Assembly: GCA_018340805.1 (NCBI GenBank)
Contig: JACMZG010001914.1
Span: 24,512,579-24,576,578 of the forward strand
Length of the DNA: 64,000 nt
DNA from: Microvelia longipes
Taxonomy: Eukaryota > Arthropoda > Insecta > Hemiptera > Veliidae
Direction: 5' to 3'
A model generated the notes under the pieces. The model was not told where the DNA came from and ran no database searches. It worked only from the letters and a program-made list of their open reading frames with translations. Made by a program: the position numbers and the translations under genes. Positions 12,086-21,716 of the stretch are shown here, piece by piece; the first letter of the stretch is position 1; each line of letters opens with the position of its first letter.

Positions 12086-12238
12086 CTATATGTAAACAAA
12101 CTCAATTCACTAGTTTTCTGTTAATACGATATGAAGCTATTTTTACTCCCCAGGGAGGGAACTAAGATTTGCACTGCGAATTAAGGATACTGTGCCAGTA
12201 AAAGTATACAATATAAAAGTATACTGTTTGATAAAATT

Positions 12239-12694
12239 ATTTTTTTTGAGGTAGTACGTAATTGAGCACTTTATTGGACCGTTTTTAGGATGAGAAGCCT
12301 ATCATTATTGTTATAGGAGGTTATTTAGTACTTTTCACCTCCGAGGACAATAATGAATGTAAAAAAACTCCTAGGACGTAAAAGTAATTCATGTATTGCC
12401 GCCATTATTGTAATGTAGCGTGTTCAAAAAAACAATCTGTGTAAAATCTTCATGAGGTTTTTTTAAATCGTTCATTTTGTTTCTGTTTTTGATCGTAGAC
12501 TATTTTTTTCGTTTTTAAAAGGTGTTCTAATTGACAATTTTTGTGTGTTTATTTGTAAAGCTTTTACATTTTTGAGTAAAAGTGTGAAGCTATGGATGAA
12601 TTCAATGACGACGATAATATGGAGTTAATTGGATGTTTTTTTTTCAATTAAGTATATATCGGAGTTTATTTAATGAGTGCTACCTCAAAAAAAA
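12239..12694. mobile_element. Possible small MITE
   Basis: ttttttttgaggtag at the left and ctacctcaaaaaaaa at the right are exact inverted repeats about 455 bp apart, with weaker pairing further in (gcactttatt / aatgagtgc). No convincing target duplication is visible, so element status is tentative. Confidence 0.45.
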
Positions 12695-12835
12695 TAGTGT
12701 ATGCCATCCGGCTGAGAATGTCTTTATGTCTTGGCAATTTTTCCCGACTCGCTTCGCTCGTCGGTAAATCTAATTGCCGTGACATAAAGACACACTTCTC
12801 AGCCTTATGGCATAAATAACTATTTTTTATATTTT
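12688..12835. other. Long hairpin with nested hairpin in the loop
   Basis: The arms pair over about 50 bp with few mismatches: tatgccat / atggcata, ggctgagaatg / cttctcagcc, tctttatgtc / gacataaaga, ggcaatt / aattgcc. The loop contains ccgactcgcttcgctcgtcgg minus its last base on each side, itself a 5-bp stem. The outer aaaaaaatagt / actatttttt also pair. Confidence 0.85.
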
Positions 12836-14190
12836 CGTCAAGTTTATTTGAGATAGGGGTTTTAAGTTTAATTTCTCGTACTCCATCATTTAAACGTCGG
12901 TTTAAATTACCCATGAAATATGCTCTGACGTGCTTGAATAACGAATCGTCTTTTTTAAGAAGAATAAAAATGAAGTATTAGCAAAAAAAATGTCCGCGTA
13001 CAAAACAAAAAAGATGGTGAAAACTAATAAAAAATATACGTCTAGCTTATTTAGAGAGGAATCTAAAGGAGAAAAAAGAACAAATTTCAAAAACTGTTAG
13101 CAATCTTGCTCCTTCTGACGGCCGTATTGGCTCGTTTCCCGACACCATGACGGCAGGGCCAACTTTTCTTACGTTGGGTTAGATGTGGGTTTCGAGCTTT
13201 TTTTTTGGGATTCTATTGTGTCCTTTTAGTTGAAAATAATAGCCGTGACCCCTCCTAACTCCGGTGAGGGTGTCTCTTCATGTCTTTTACGTCTGTTTTG
13301 TTAAGAGGGGGGACAGCTTTTTCCTAAAAAAAGTCTTGAAAAGAGGGTTTGTTTGTCCTAAATAGAAGGACAACGCTCCTATAGGGAAAAAACTTACAGA
13401 AACTCTTTCTTAACTCTTTAGGATAAATTCAAGGTTGGAACCCTTTAAAAATATAAGTTTTGATATAAACTCATTGGGACGTGTTAAGAAATACTTTACA
13501 ACAACTAATAACAATAATTTATTGAGCATAACAAAATACTAAGGAAATAACACATCTCAGATGGAAACTAAACAACAAATTTTGCCATTTTTCAGAATGA
13601 ATGCACCATTCGGATCCTTTTACGTAGCAGTATTAAACTAAATTGAAAATAGATATTAAATAAAGGAAACAGGCCAATGATATTTTCTATCTTGTTTACA
13701 ACAATTTATATTACTTTATATGTATTTTGTATTATTGCGTCCTACTTTATTCTTGATAAGCGGCACTATTCCTAAAACTATATATAGGTTTTGGAATTTT
13801 TTAAAGAGTGCTGGCAGAAAGATGTCTGCATAAAAAAGACCATTTTATATTAATACTGTATTTCTTGCTAGAACCTACAGAGGACTAACCAAGGAGTGTA
13901 GTATTAGTTATTATAATAAGTATAAGTAATTATAATAATAATTACTAACTTATATTATATTCCTTGGACAAACTCTTACCACTAAAAATTAGATTAGTAA
14001 TCCCATGAACAAAAATATACTCAATTAAATGGATTTAAAGAAACATTAAATCTTACGTTGTGTAATTAATAAACATGTTATGTCTTATGTTGTGTAATTG
14101 TAAAAAATTTTGTATACTATACAAAAATAATTACTATTAAATTTATTGTTGATTAAAATTTTTAATACTAAGGCGAAGGTGTGAAATACA
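12836..14190. other. No recognisable gene
   Basis: Small minus-strand ORFs (12666-12914, 12902-13090) overlap the hairpin or are AT-rich without a domain and are not called. The remainder is AT-rich low-copy DNA. Confidence 0.5.
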
Positions 14191-14765
14191 ATTCCTAAAG
14201 ATCGGTTACGGGGTACCTCGGAACTTTTTCTTATTACATCGGATTTGCTACGCTCGTCCTCCCAGCTTCGAACTCGCTTCCCTTGTCCTCAGAAAGTAAA
14301 TACATTCGTTCCATTCCTAGCGGTCATCCATCTGGGCACTGACCACGCTCGATGCTGTCATATTAGCTAATATTGTATATAGTTATATATTGTAAAGGTA
14401 TATACTTGCACCAAGTTTTAACTCAATTGGATTATTTTCCGATTTTTTACAATGTTTTAAAAAACGTGCTTAAGTCATTTGATAAAAATTGAACTAATGC
14501 TGATAATGAAATGAAATTTAGCACATATGTTAGTCTTATACATACCTACATGCGTGCCAAATTCATTCGCGTGTCAAATATAAAAAAATATATTCCCAAT
14601 AGCACAACTACAGCGGTAGACTGATTTGTGTACGAAGTTTCAACTCTCTAGCATAAATACACTAGGAGCTACGAAGATAACAAACACACACACAGCCAGA
14701 CAACACATTGTAAACACCACTCAGGAGGCCTTAAAAACACCTAAAACGGATAATTCCAGTGACAT
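14191..14765 (+). repeat. Family X repeat, left part of a split copy
   Basis: Runs from ggggtacctcggaac through gcactgaccacgctcgatgc, acaactacagcggtagactg and tctagcataaatacactagg to ggataattccagtgacat, where a LINE begins. The rest of the same X copy resumes at 20230. Confidence 0.9.
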
Positions 14766-14800
14766 TCAGTAATATATTGAACACGGTCGTGGTCACATCG
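14766..14800 (+). promoter_or_regulatory. LINE 5' end: initiator and possible DPE
   Basis: The element starts tcagtaat. TCAGT matches the arthropod initiator, and several Jockey- and I-type LINEs are known to start with CAGT and to use an internal promoter. Counting A of the initiator as +1, ACATC lies at +28 to +32 and fits the relaxed downstream promoter element pattern (D-S-W-Y-V). This is a sequence match only. Confidence 0.55.
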
Positions 14801-15147
14801 AGTGTTTATTGTGATAAATCGGAGATATAAATCGCTTTTATTAGATTACTAGATAAAACAATAAAGTAAATTGTTTGCTGAACTAAGGTTCGAAATCAAT
14901 AAATAAAGGTATTATATCATAAACTTTTTTAATTAAATTTATTTATATTATATTTATTTTTCATATGTCAACTGATATTATAAATTAGAATGCACTAGTA
15001 ACGTTCATATACGTAAATTAGTATTTAGTGAGTAATAGTAAAACAAAAATTGAATAATACATAACATATTTAATAACGCGTTATACTAAGATATAAATAA
15101 GAAAGTAAGTCTAAAAATAAGAGTGTTGCACAAAAAGTAAATTAAAA

Positions 15148-16239
15148 ATGGGTGTACAGTGCGACGTGTGCTCTCAAAATATAACTGAAGAATTTGCACA
15201 GTGCAGTAAATGCAGAAAATGCTTTCACTCCGCCTGTTGTTCATTTCAATCCATTCGGAACCTGAAAAAAGAGCCTAAGGAACGATTAAAAAAGTGGCTA
15301 TGTGCTAGCTGTAAAGTGGACAAAGGAGCAGGCATTCCAAATCTTTCTGCTAAGCCAGTAAAATCAGATGAAGTAGATGATACATTTCAAGGCCATGAAG
15401 AAGAAGAAGAAAAAATTACTGATGAAGGATCTAATAAAAAAGTTAGTTATGAAAAACCCATGGATTCGTTTAAACAAAAAGATCTTAGTGAAATAAATAT
15501 GAAGCTAAATCAAGTATTAATAAAAATGAAACAAGTCGATAATTTAGAGAGAGAAATAAAAGGTCTTAAAGAAACGCTTCACATGTTTACTGATAAAGTT
15601 TCAACTTTAGAAAGTATTAATACAGAACTAAGAAGAGTTAATAAAAATTTAGAGAATGCTAACAATAATTTAAAAACTGAGCTACAAGGGTTGAAACAAT
15701 CCTCCAGAGAATGTGAACAAAGAAGCAGGATGAATAATATTGAGATTGTAGGCGTACCGGAAACCTCAGAGGAAGACTGTTTTAGCATTGTTAAAAAAGT
15801 TGGTGATGTTTTAGGTATTGAAAACCCAGAAAATGATATTGACATATCTCATAGAGTGAGAAGTAAAGTTAAAAACAAACCCAGACCAATTATAGCTCTA
15901 TTGAAAAGTAGAACCATAAAAAACAAATGGATCCAGAAGAGTAGGCAAGTAAGACCCAAAGCCAATCAAATAGACCCGACTTTTTCGGCTGAAATGGATG
16001 TAATAACCCATGAACATCTTACGGTATATAATAAAAAGTTACTTTGGCTCACAAAAAAATTCAAAAATGCTTACAAATGGGCTTATGCCTGGGCCAAAGA
16101 AGGTAAAATTTTATTGAAGTACGAAGAAAATTCAAGAGCTACCAGGATCTTCAACATAGAGCAAATTGAAGAGATGGATACCAGCCACTTACTAAGCAAA
16201 GAATTGGATACTATCAAAATGGAGGAGTTAACTTACTAA
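15148..16239 (+). CDS. LINE ORF1 protein with PHD finger and coiled coil
   Basis: The 363-residue protein begins with a C4HC3 PHD-type zinc finger: C5, C8, C19, C22, H27, C30, C52 and C55, with W50 two residues before the last pair as usual. Residues 85-95 are acidic. A long heptad-rich coiled coil runs from about 112 to 195. It is followed by an RRM-like segment (about 196-275, starting NNIEIVGVPE and with HRV and RPIIALL) and a basic C-terminal domain (about 285-340) rich in W, K and Y. ORF1 proteins of this layout bind element RNA, multimerise through the coiled coil and act as chaperones in the RNP. The start is the first ATG of the frame. It lies 581 bp upstream of ORF2 and is AT-rich in codon use like its partner. 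The minus-strand ORF inside it is a shadow. Confidence 0.93.
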   Translation: MGVQCDVCSQNITEEFAQCSKCRKCFHSACCSFQSIRNLKKEPKERLKKWLCASCKVDKGAGIPNLSAKPVKSDEVDDTFQGHEEEEEKITDEGSNKKVSYEKPMDSFKQKDLSEINMKLNQVLIKMKQVDNLEREIKGLKETLHMFTDKVSTLESINTELRRVNKNLENANNNLKTELQGLKQSSRECEQRSRMNNIEIVGVPETSEEDCFSIVKKVGDVLGIENPENDIDISHRVRSKVKNKPRPIIALLKSRTIKNKWIQKSRQVRPKANQIDPTFSAEMDVITHEHLTVYNKKLLWLTKKFKNAYKWAYAWAKEGKILLKYEENSRATRIFNIEQIEEMDTSHLLSKELDTIKMEELTY

Positions 16240-16820
16240 TAAATTATTTTAACTTAATAAACAAATTTATTTATATCAACTTCAATAAATTAGTTTCTCA
16301 TTGTTATAATTACTAATCTTAACTTTCTCAATGTAGATACACTTACTTAATACTAACTTTACGTTTAAAGAAAAATAATAAAGAATAAAAATTCAAATAA
16401 ATAAATAAATTTGAAATCGGATTACTGAAACTTTATTTAAATTAAATATTATTAAAAAATAATATTTATTATATTATTAAAATTAATTAATTATTAATAT
16501 TAGTTATTTTATTATTCTTATAATTAATTATTCAATTAAGATATTTAATTTTAATTAATCTTAGTCTATTTAAATTATTAAATCATTTTAAAATATCTCA
16601 AACAAATATAATTTTAATAAATTCTAATCTAATTTAAATCACAATCAATCACAATAAATTTTAATATAATTTATAAATAAATAAATTTTAAAATAATCCA
16701 AATCATAAATAGGTATTTAAATAAAACAATTAAATATATAGCATTTAAAAGTAATTAGCACGATATATTATTGTCAATTGGAAGAACTAGACATTTCAAA
16801 GGACATAAATCCATCTTAAA
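16240..16820 (+). other. AT-rich inter-ORF spacer of the LINE
   Basis: A 581-bp run made up almost only of A and T (for example 16430-16560) with no usable ORF. LINE ORFs usually overlap or lie close, so the length is unusual. How ORF2 would be translated cannot be told from the sequence. Confidence 0.8.
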
Positions 16821-19790
16821 ATGATCAACCTCCTTAAAGATAGATACCTCAATCAAGAAATAGATACGATAGAAATTAATAATTATGATATATCAAAAGT
16901 AACATCTGAGGCTGAGTATTTTAATATAGTATGCATGAATATTAGAAGTTTAGAAAAACACTACAACGAATTATTGGTTCTTACTCAATCTCTTAATAAA
17001 AGAGTAGATATAGTTTTAGTGACTGAAACTTGGCTAAAACAATTCCCAGACAATCTAAACATTCCAGGCTACACAGCCATTAGTTCTAATAGAAGATTTA
17101 ATAAGTGTGACGGTATAGTGGCATATGTGCGCAACGAAATTAATATTATTCATACCGAATTACATCCAATTGATCAGTGTAATAGTTTATATTTTAAACT
17201 TAAATATAATAAAACAATAATTGCAACTACTCTTATATATAGGTCTTGGGAATGTGATTTAACCAAGTTTAATGATTCAATATGTAACCACTTAAATGAT
17301 AAGAAAAATGAAAATCACATTATATTAGGAGATTTCAATATAGATATCATGTGTATGGAGAAGGTATTAACCACTGAACAATTTAAGACAGTGTTAGCTG
17401 ATTATGGTTTTGTATCTCAAATAAATGTTTTCACAAGAATTGAAAAATCGAGTAAAAGTTGTTTAGACCATATCTGGCTTAAATGCAAAAATAACTTAAA
17501 AGCTTCACCTTATAGATTAAATACTAAGATCACCGACCATTTTCCTGTAGGAATTTTTTTAACCAACAAAAACTATGCTGTGAAAAGAACGCCATCTAAC
17601 TCTCAGAGCAATAGCTATTCTAGGGTAAATAATGTTAAAGTAGTTAAGGAGATCAATAAAATAGAGTGGGGCGACATATATAAAACTGAGGACGCTGATG
17701 TAGCAGCCCGATTATTCATTGATAAATTAACTTTCTGCATAAAAAACAATACTGAAATAGTTAATTTGAAAAAGAAATTTATCAAAAGAAAACCCTGGAT
17801 TACCAATGCTATTATTCAAAGTACGATAGAAAGAGACAAAATGTTTCTTCAACTTACCAAACAGCCTGATAATGTAGAGTTAGAAATCGCGGCTAAAAAA
17901 TATAGAAACAAACTCACAGATATTATACGTAAAGCTAAGAGCGACTATCTTAAGAAGCAAATTGACAATGCAGGTAAAGATAATCATAAAATATGGTCTG
18001 TGATCAATAATACTTTAGGGAGACAAAAAAAAAGTAACTTAATTTTAGAACTTAAAAATAAGAATGGTAAAGTAATCAATGAAAGTAGGGAAATAGCAGA
18101 AGAACTTAATAACTATTTCTCTAATATTGGTTTATCTCTTGCTAATGAGCAAAAAGAATATTGTAATTGTCATGAAAAATCAACAATTGAAAATATTAAG
18201 CAAGAAAAAGACTCTTTAGTTTTTTGGCCAATTGAGGAGAAAGAAGTTAGTCGATATATTATGAATCTAAAAAATGACACTGCGCCTGGTTCAGATTTGA
18301 TAACATCTAATATAATGAAGCAATGTTGTGACTCTTTAACTAAACCTATGACACATATTTATAACTGCTCTTTAAATACAGGTGTTTTTCCAATTACATT
18401 TAAAACTGCCGTTATCACCCCTCTTTTTAAAGAAGGAGATAAAACAATCTCTTCCAATTATAGACCAATTTCGTTACTGCCTAGCGTGGCGAAAATTTTT
18501 GAAAAATGTCTCAATAAAAGATTACTTGAATTCTTTGAAAAACATAAAATTTTCTCAAATACGCAATTTGGATTTAGAGAAAATAAAAGCACCGACGACG
18601 CCATATACTACCTAACTAGGCTTATTTCTAAAAATATTGATAAAAAGAAAAAAGTGATTGTCGTATATTTAGACCTTAAAAAAGCTTTCGATACTATGAA
18701 CCGGAAAAAGTTGATTGAAAAACTAGAGAAATACGGTATCAGAGGGCTAGCATTAAAACTCTTCATTAGTTACTATTCGGAAAGGTACCAAAAAGTCAAA
18801 ATAAATGATGTACTTAGCGATCAAGCATTATTAAGCACAGGAACGGCCCAGGGCACTTCATTATCTCCCAGTACTTTTTTAGCGTTCATTAATGATCTGT
18901 TTAACATCCCAAATTTCCCGGGACATATTTTAGGGTATGCCGACGATACTTGTTTAGTGTTTGTAGCTGATACTTGGAATGATGCTAGAAATAAAGCGGA
19001 AATAGGACTAAGCCAAGTTAGTGAATGGCTCCATAAAAATTTGCTGTACTTAAATTATAAAAAAACCAAATTTATAACATTCTCACCAACAATTGCTGGC
19101 CAGCCTGAAAATAATATAGATCACCTTCAAATCCACGACTGCAAATGCGAACAAAAGCTATCAGAACGTTCTCAATGTACTTGTTTTAAAATAAATAGAG
19201 TTACTAATATCAAATATTTAGGAATAATTATGGACTCAAATTTAAATTGGAAAATTCAAATAAAAACCCTGACTAATAAACTTAGAAAATTTCTATACTA
19301 TTTTCGAGTGTTAAGAGAGTTTTGCAGCGTAGATTTAATGAAGAGTATTTACTATGGTTTAGTACAGTCTGTAATTATATATGGAATTATAGGATGGGGC
19401 TCAGCTTGTGCTACAAATCTAACTCCAATTGAGATAGTGCAGAAAGCTATCATCAAAACTATAATGAAAAAACCTATTCTATACCCAACTGACTTAATAT
19501 ACAAAGAATTCCAGGTTTTCAACCCGCAGCAATTATTTGAAAGAGTTATATTATTGCATTATTTTAATAACAAAAAATATCTAATAAATCATTCTTATCC
19601 GACTAGAAGCAAACTAGAACTTAATGTAAATATTGAATTTTGCAATACGTCTTTGCTTCAAAGACATGCTTGTATAATAGCTCCTAAACTATACAATAAC
19701 TTACCGCTAAAAATTAAAGAAATAAAAAATGATTATATTACTTATAAAAAAGATCTTACCAAGCACATGAAACTATGTTGTTTTGAATAA
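16821..19790 (+). CDS. LINE ORF2: APE-type endonuclease and reverse transcriptase
   Basis: 989 residues without a stop. The APE-like endonuclease fills about 34-245: N40 in CMNIRSL, E70 in VTETW, GDFN at 170-173, D216-H217 and the terminal TDHFP with D239-H240. The RT follows at about 480-760: NYRPISLLP at 546-554, motif A YLDLKKAFD with D618, motif B GTAQGTSLSP near 674 (GTAQG instead of the common GVPQG), and motif C YADD at 706-709. Then come a cysteine cluster (CKC, CTC at 774-788), IKYLGIIMDSNLNW at 797-810 and IIGWGSACAT near 856. It would nick the target and prime cDNA synthesis from the 3' OH. The first ATG was taken as start. All catalytic residues I can check are present, so the copy may be active. 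Confidence 0.95.
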   Translation: MINLLKDRYLNQEIDTIEINNYDISKVTSEAEYFNIVCMNIRSLEKHYNELLVLTQSLNKRVDIVLVTETWLKQFPDNLNIPGYTAISSNRRFNKCDGIVAYVRNEINIIHTELHPIDQCNSLYFKLKYNKTIIATTLIYRSWECDLTKFNDSICNHLNDKKNENHIILGDFNIDIMCMEKVLTTEQFKTVLADYGFVSQINVFTRIEKSSKSCLDHIWLKCKNNLKASPYRLNTKITDHFPVGIFLTNKNYAVKRTPSNSQSNSYSRVNNVKVVKEINKIEWGDIYKTEDADVAARLFIDKLTFCIKNNTEIVNLKKKFIKRKPWITNAIIQSTIERDKMFLQLTKQPDNVELEIAAKKYRNKLTDIIRKAKSDYLKKQIDNAGKDNHKIWSVINNTLGRQKKSNLILELKNKNGKVINESREIAEELNNYFSNIGLSLANEQKEYCNCHEKSTIENIKQEKDSLVFWPIEEKEVSRYIMNLKNDTAPGSDLITSNIMKQCCDSLTKPMTHIYNCSLNTGVFPITFKTAVITPLFKEGDKTISSNYRPISLLPSVAKIFEKCLNKRLLEFFEKHKIFSNTQFGFRENKSTDDAIYYLTRLISKNIDKKKKVIVVYLDLKKAFDTMNRKKLIEKLEKYGIRGLALKLFISYYSERYQKVKINDVLSDQALLSTGTAQGTSLSPSTFLAFINDLFNIPNFPGHILGYADDTCLVFVADTWNDARNKAEIGLSQVSEWLHKNLLYLNYKKTKFITFSPTIAGQPENNIDHLQIHDCKCEQKLSERSQCTCFKINRVTNIKYLGIIMDSNLNWKIQIKTLTNKLRKFLYYFRVLREFCSVDLMKSIYYGLVQSVIIYGIIGWGSACATNLTPIEIVQKAIIKTIMKKPILYPTDLIYKEFQVFNPQQLFERVILLHYFNNKKYLINHSYPTRSKLELNVNIEFCNTSLLQRHACIIAPKLYNNLPLKIKEIKNDYITYKKDLTKHMKLCCFE

Positions 19791-19958
19791 TCGTCTCATT
19801 TGAAGCAAAGCTATAAGTGTCTTAAATAATCCTATAATTTTTAGAATTCTATTCTGTTTTATTAATAAATAATTATATTGATTAGATTTAAGTGTTCTAT
19901 ACATAAAATAAAGTATTAATAAAGATATTGATGAAAACATTTAATAAATAATATTAGT

Positions 19959-20004
19959 GGAGAGAGTCTGTAGCGCAAGGGTTTCCTTAAAGCAGACTCG
20001 TCTC
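19959..20004 (+). promoter_or_regulatory. Hairpin in the LINE 3' UTR
   Basis: gagtctg pairs with cagactc, extended by ggaga / tctc on the outside and aagg / cctt inside. A 3'-UTR stem-loop is the known recognition site for the RT in several LINEs; that role is inferred here from position. Confidence 0.55.
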
Positions 20005-20229
20005 TTATATGAGAGATATATTATATTATAGTTTTATTTAACATTATCAATTGTTGAATAGTATTAAATTACATTAGTTTTTTATTAATTGTTTTCATTA
20101 ATGTTAAAATAAAATAAAAAAATTAATAAATAACGAATTAAATGTATACGTTAATTTATGTTTAATTTATTAAATTGTATCGTATTGTATTATATATATA
20201 AATAAATATAAATATAAAATATAAAATAT

Positions 20230-20303
20230 ACATCCCGGTTTCGGTTTTTTTGCAAACACAATACTTTTCTTTTATACCTCGGGTGAAAATGAGGAAAAGT
20301 AAA
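20230..20303 (+). repeat. Family X repeat, right part of the split copy
   Basis: Continues X from acatcccggtttcgg through gcaaacacaatactttt to the end aaaatgaggaaaagtaaag. Together with 14191-14765 it makes one X copy. Confidence 0.9.
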
Positions 20304-20654
20304 GATTAAGCAAGAAAATTATTTTTCTGTGAAAAGACTATAATTATAAATACACTTAAATACATATAAATTCACTGGGCGCTGTGATGATAACACACAA
20401 ACACTCAATTAAGACTACTAAACTCTTCGTTCATTTTTAAAAATTTCAGTTTTTGAGTATATCGTTAAAAATAAAAATATGATAAATCTTAGTTTGAAAA
20501 CATGCAGAGCTTTTATCAAGAATGAGATTTTTTCGAAAAATGAAATTATTTGTCATTTATACGTGTCGTTAAGTTCATCCGGGCACACCCTATATAAAGT
20601 AATTATTTTTTTCAAAGATGACTTACAGTTTGATATAGAGTTGTAGAAGTGGGA
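20304..20654. other. Intergenic stretch with an X fragment
   Basis: About 20355-20415 reads cactgggcgctgtgatgat then aacacacaaacact, a short piece of X. The rest shows no gene. Confidence 0.55.
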
Positions 20655-20818
20655 CATGAGTAGTATTATAGTATAACACATGGTTAAAATCAGTTGTCAG
20701 CTTAAGAAAATAATGCAAGGGAGCCAATGACATTAGTCCAACCTCATTGGTACCTGAACACTGTTTTCTCACACTGTCAACTGATTTTTAACCGTGTGTC
20801 ATACCATAGTAGGATTGA
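20655..20818. mobile_element. Hairpin MITE, about 160 bp
   Basis: The left arm (tattatagtataacacatgg, ttaaaatcagttgtcag) pairs with the right arm (ctgtcaactgatttttaacc, gtgtgtcataccatagta) over about 65 bp, with ccaatgacatt / cctcattgg closer to the loop. The terminal motif tattatagtataacacatgg also occurs alone at 62884. Non-coding. Confidence 0.7.
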
Positions 20819-21354
20819 GTGGGGAATGAGTGTGTCGAGTAGATAAACAAAAGTGTCGCACCAACCTTGCTTTGTTGTCCTATCTAACCAATCCAAATTA
20901 CAATTTAAGTTTTGTGTACATATGCGTGCCTAGTTTTTTATAACAAGCGACTTGGCCCCGTAAATTCATTTTACATACCTAGGTATGTAAAGTGTGATTT
21001 ACGTCTTTCAGGACGTAAAATACATTTTACTCAAGGAACTGGAGGGCTTCCTTTTCCTTTCCGGATTTGCACTAAGGATCTATATAAAATGGTCTAATGC
21101 TCTGGTTTATACCCTCCGATCTTTTAAAAATACATTTACGGAGAAAGTTCGCTACTTATGAATACCTAATTTACCTCTCAGGTAGATAAAATAGCATTGC
21201 TCATAAAAACCAGTACCGGACTATGGTCGGATGAGTAATTTTGTAGTGTCCATAACAAACAATCATCAAACCCCCCTCCCAACTTCCGCAAAGTCGAAAA
21301 GAGTAATAAAATGTAATTTAAAAGTATTTTGTACAAATTGGTCTTAAAGATTAA
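20819..21354. other. No gene; cluster of palindromes
   Basis: A palindrome centred on CCTAGG (ttacatacctaggtatgtaa, 20971-20990, one more pair each side) is followed at 20999-21020 by tttacgtc / gacgtaaa around a 6-nt loop. The 61-codon ORF across them has no domain. Nothing else is recognised. Confidence 0.7.
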
Positions 21355-21356
21355 AT

Positions 21357-21580
21357 ACGGGCCTTCGGCCCGTAGCCGCTACGCGGCGTCGGCCCACCGG
21401 GCCGCTTTGCGGCCCGGGGGCCTCCTTGTGGCCGCTTCGCGGCCACATTGTTGTTGTTTTGTATGATGTGTTGTTTCATTATTGTTCTTGTTACATGGCA
21501 TTTTGCCATGTACCTAGCGAATTTTCACAGCCTCTCCACACAGGCCCGCTTCGCGGGCCTGAGAGGCTTTCTCACGAATT
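21357..21580 (+). other. GC-rich hairpin block of family Y (copy A)
   Basis: Four stem-loops follow one another in otherwise AT-rich DNA: cgggccttcggcccg, ggccgcttcgcggcc, tacatggcattttgccatgt(a), and aggcccgcttcgcgggcct. The same order recurs at 25190-25445 and, inverted, at 27500-27671. Confidence 0.9.
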
Positions 21581-21716
21581 TGATTTTACTTATTAAGATT
21601 TTATTAATACTTTATTATTAATAGTATGCTATAATATTAAAACTAACAGCATTATAAACAAAAATATATTCATGATTTTGTTTTTAAATAAAAATACCGT
21701 TTCCGTCACTTAGGAT

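Larger units (their letters stand above)
14766..20229 (+). mobile_element. Full-length CR1/Jockey-group LINE, apparently intact
   Basis: The boundaries are fixed by the interrupted X repeat: X continues from ...ccagtgacat to acatcccggtttcgg, so acat (14762-14765 and 20230-20233) is the target duplication. The order is 5' UTR (382 bp), ORF1 with a PHD finger, a 581-bp AT-rich spacer, ORF2 with endonuclease and RT, and a 440-bp 3' UTR ending in an (A/T)-only tail with ataaatataaatataaaat. Both ORFs are free of stops. An intact 5' end is uncommon, since most LINE copies are truncated. CR1/Jockey group is certain from ORF2; a finer clade (Crack, Daphne or similar) would need a tree. Confidence 0.92.

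Noticed and set aside
15579..15845. 88-codon minus-strand ORF
   Set aside because: Shadow of LINE ORF1.
17615..18615. Small ORFs on both strands
   Set aside because: Shadows within LINE ORF2.
21357..21580. Terminators or viral inverted terminal repeats
   Set aside because: The hairpins are internal parts of a repeat present several times in an animal-type genome; nothing viral is encoded nearby.
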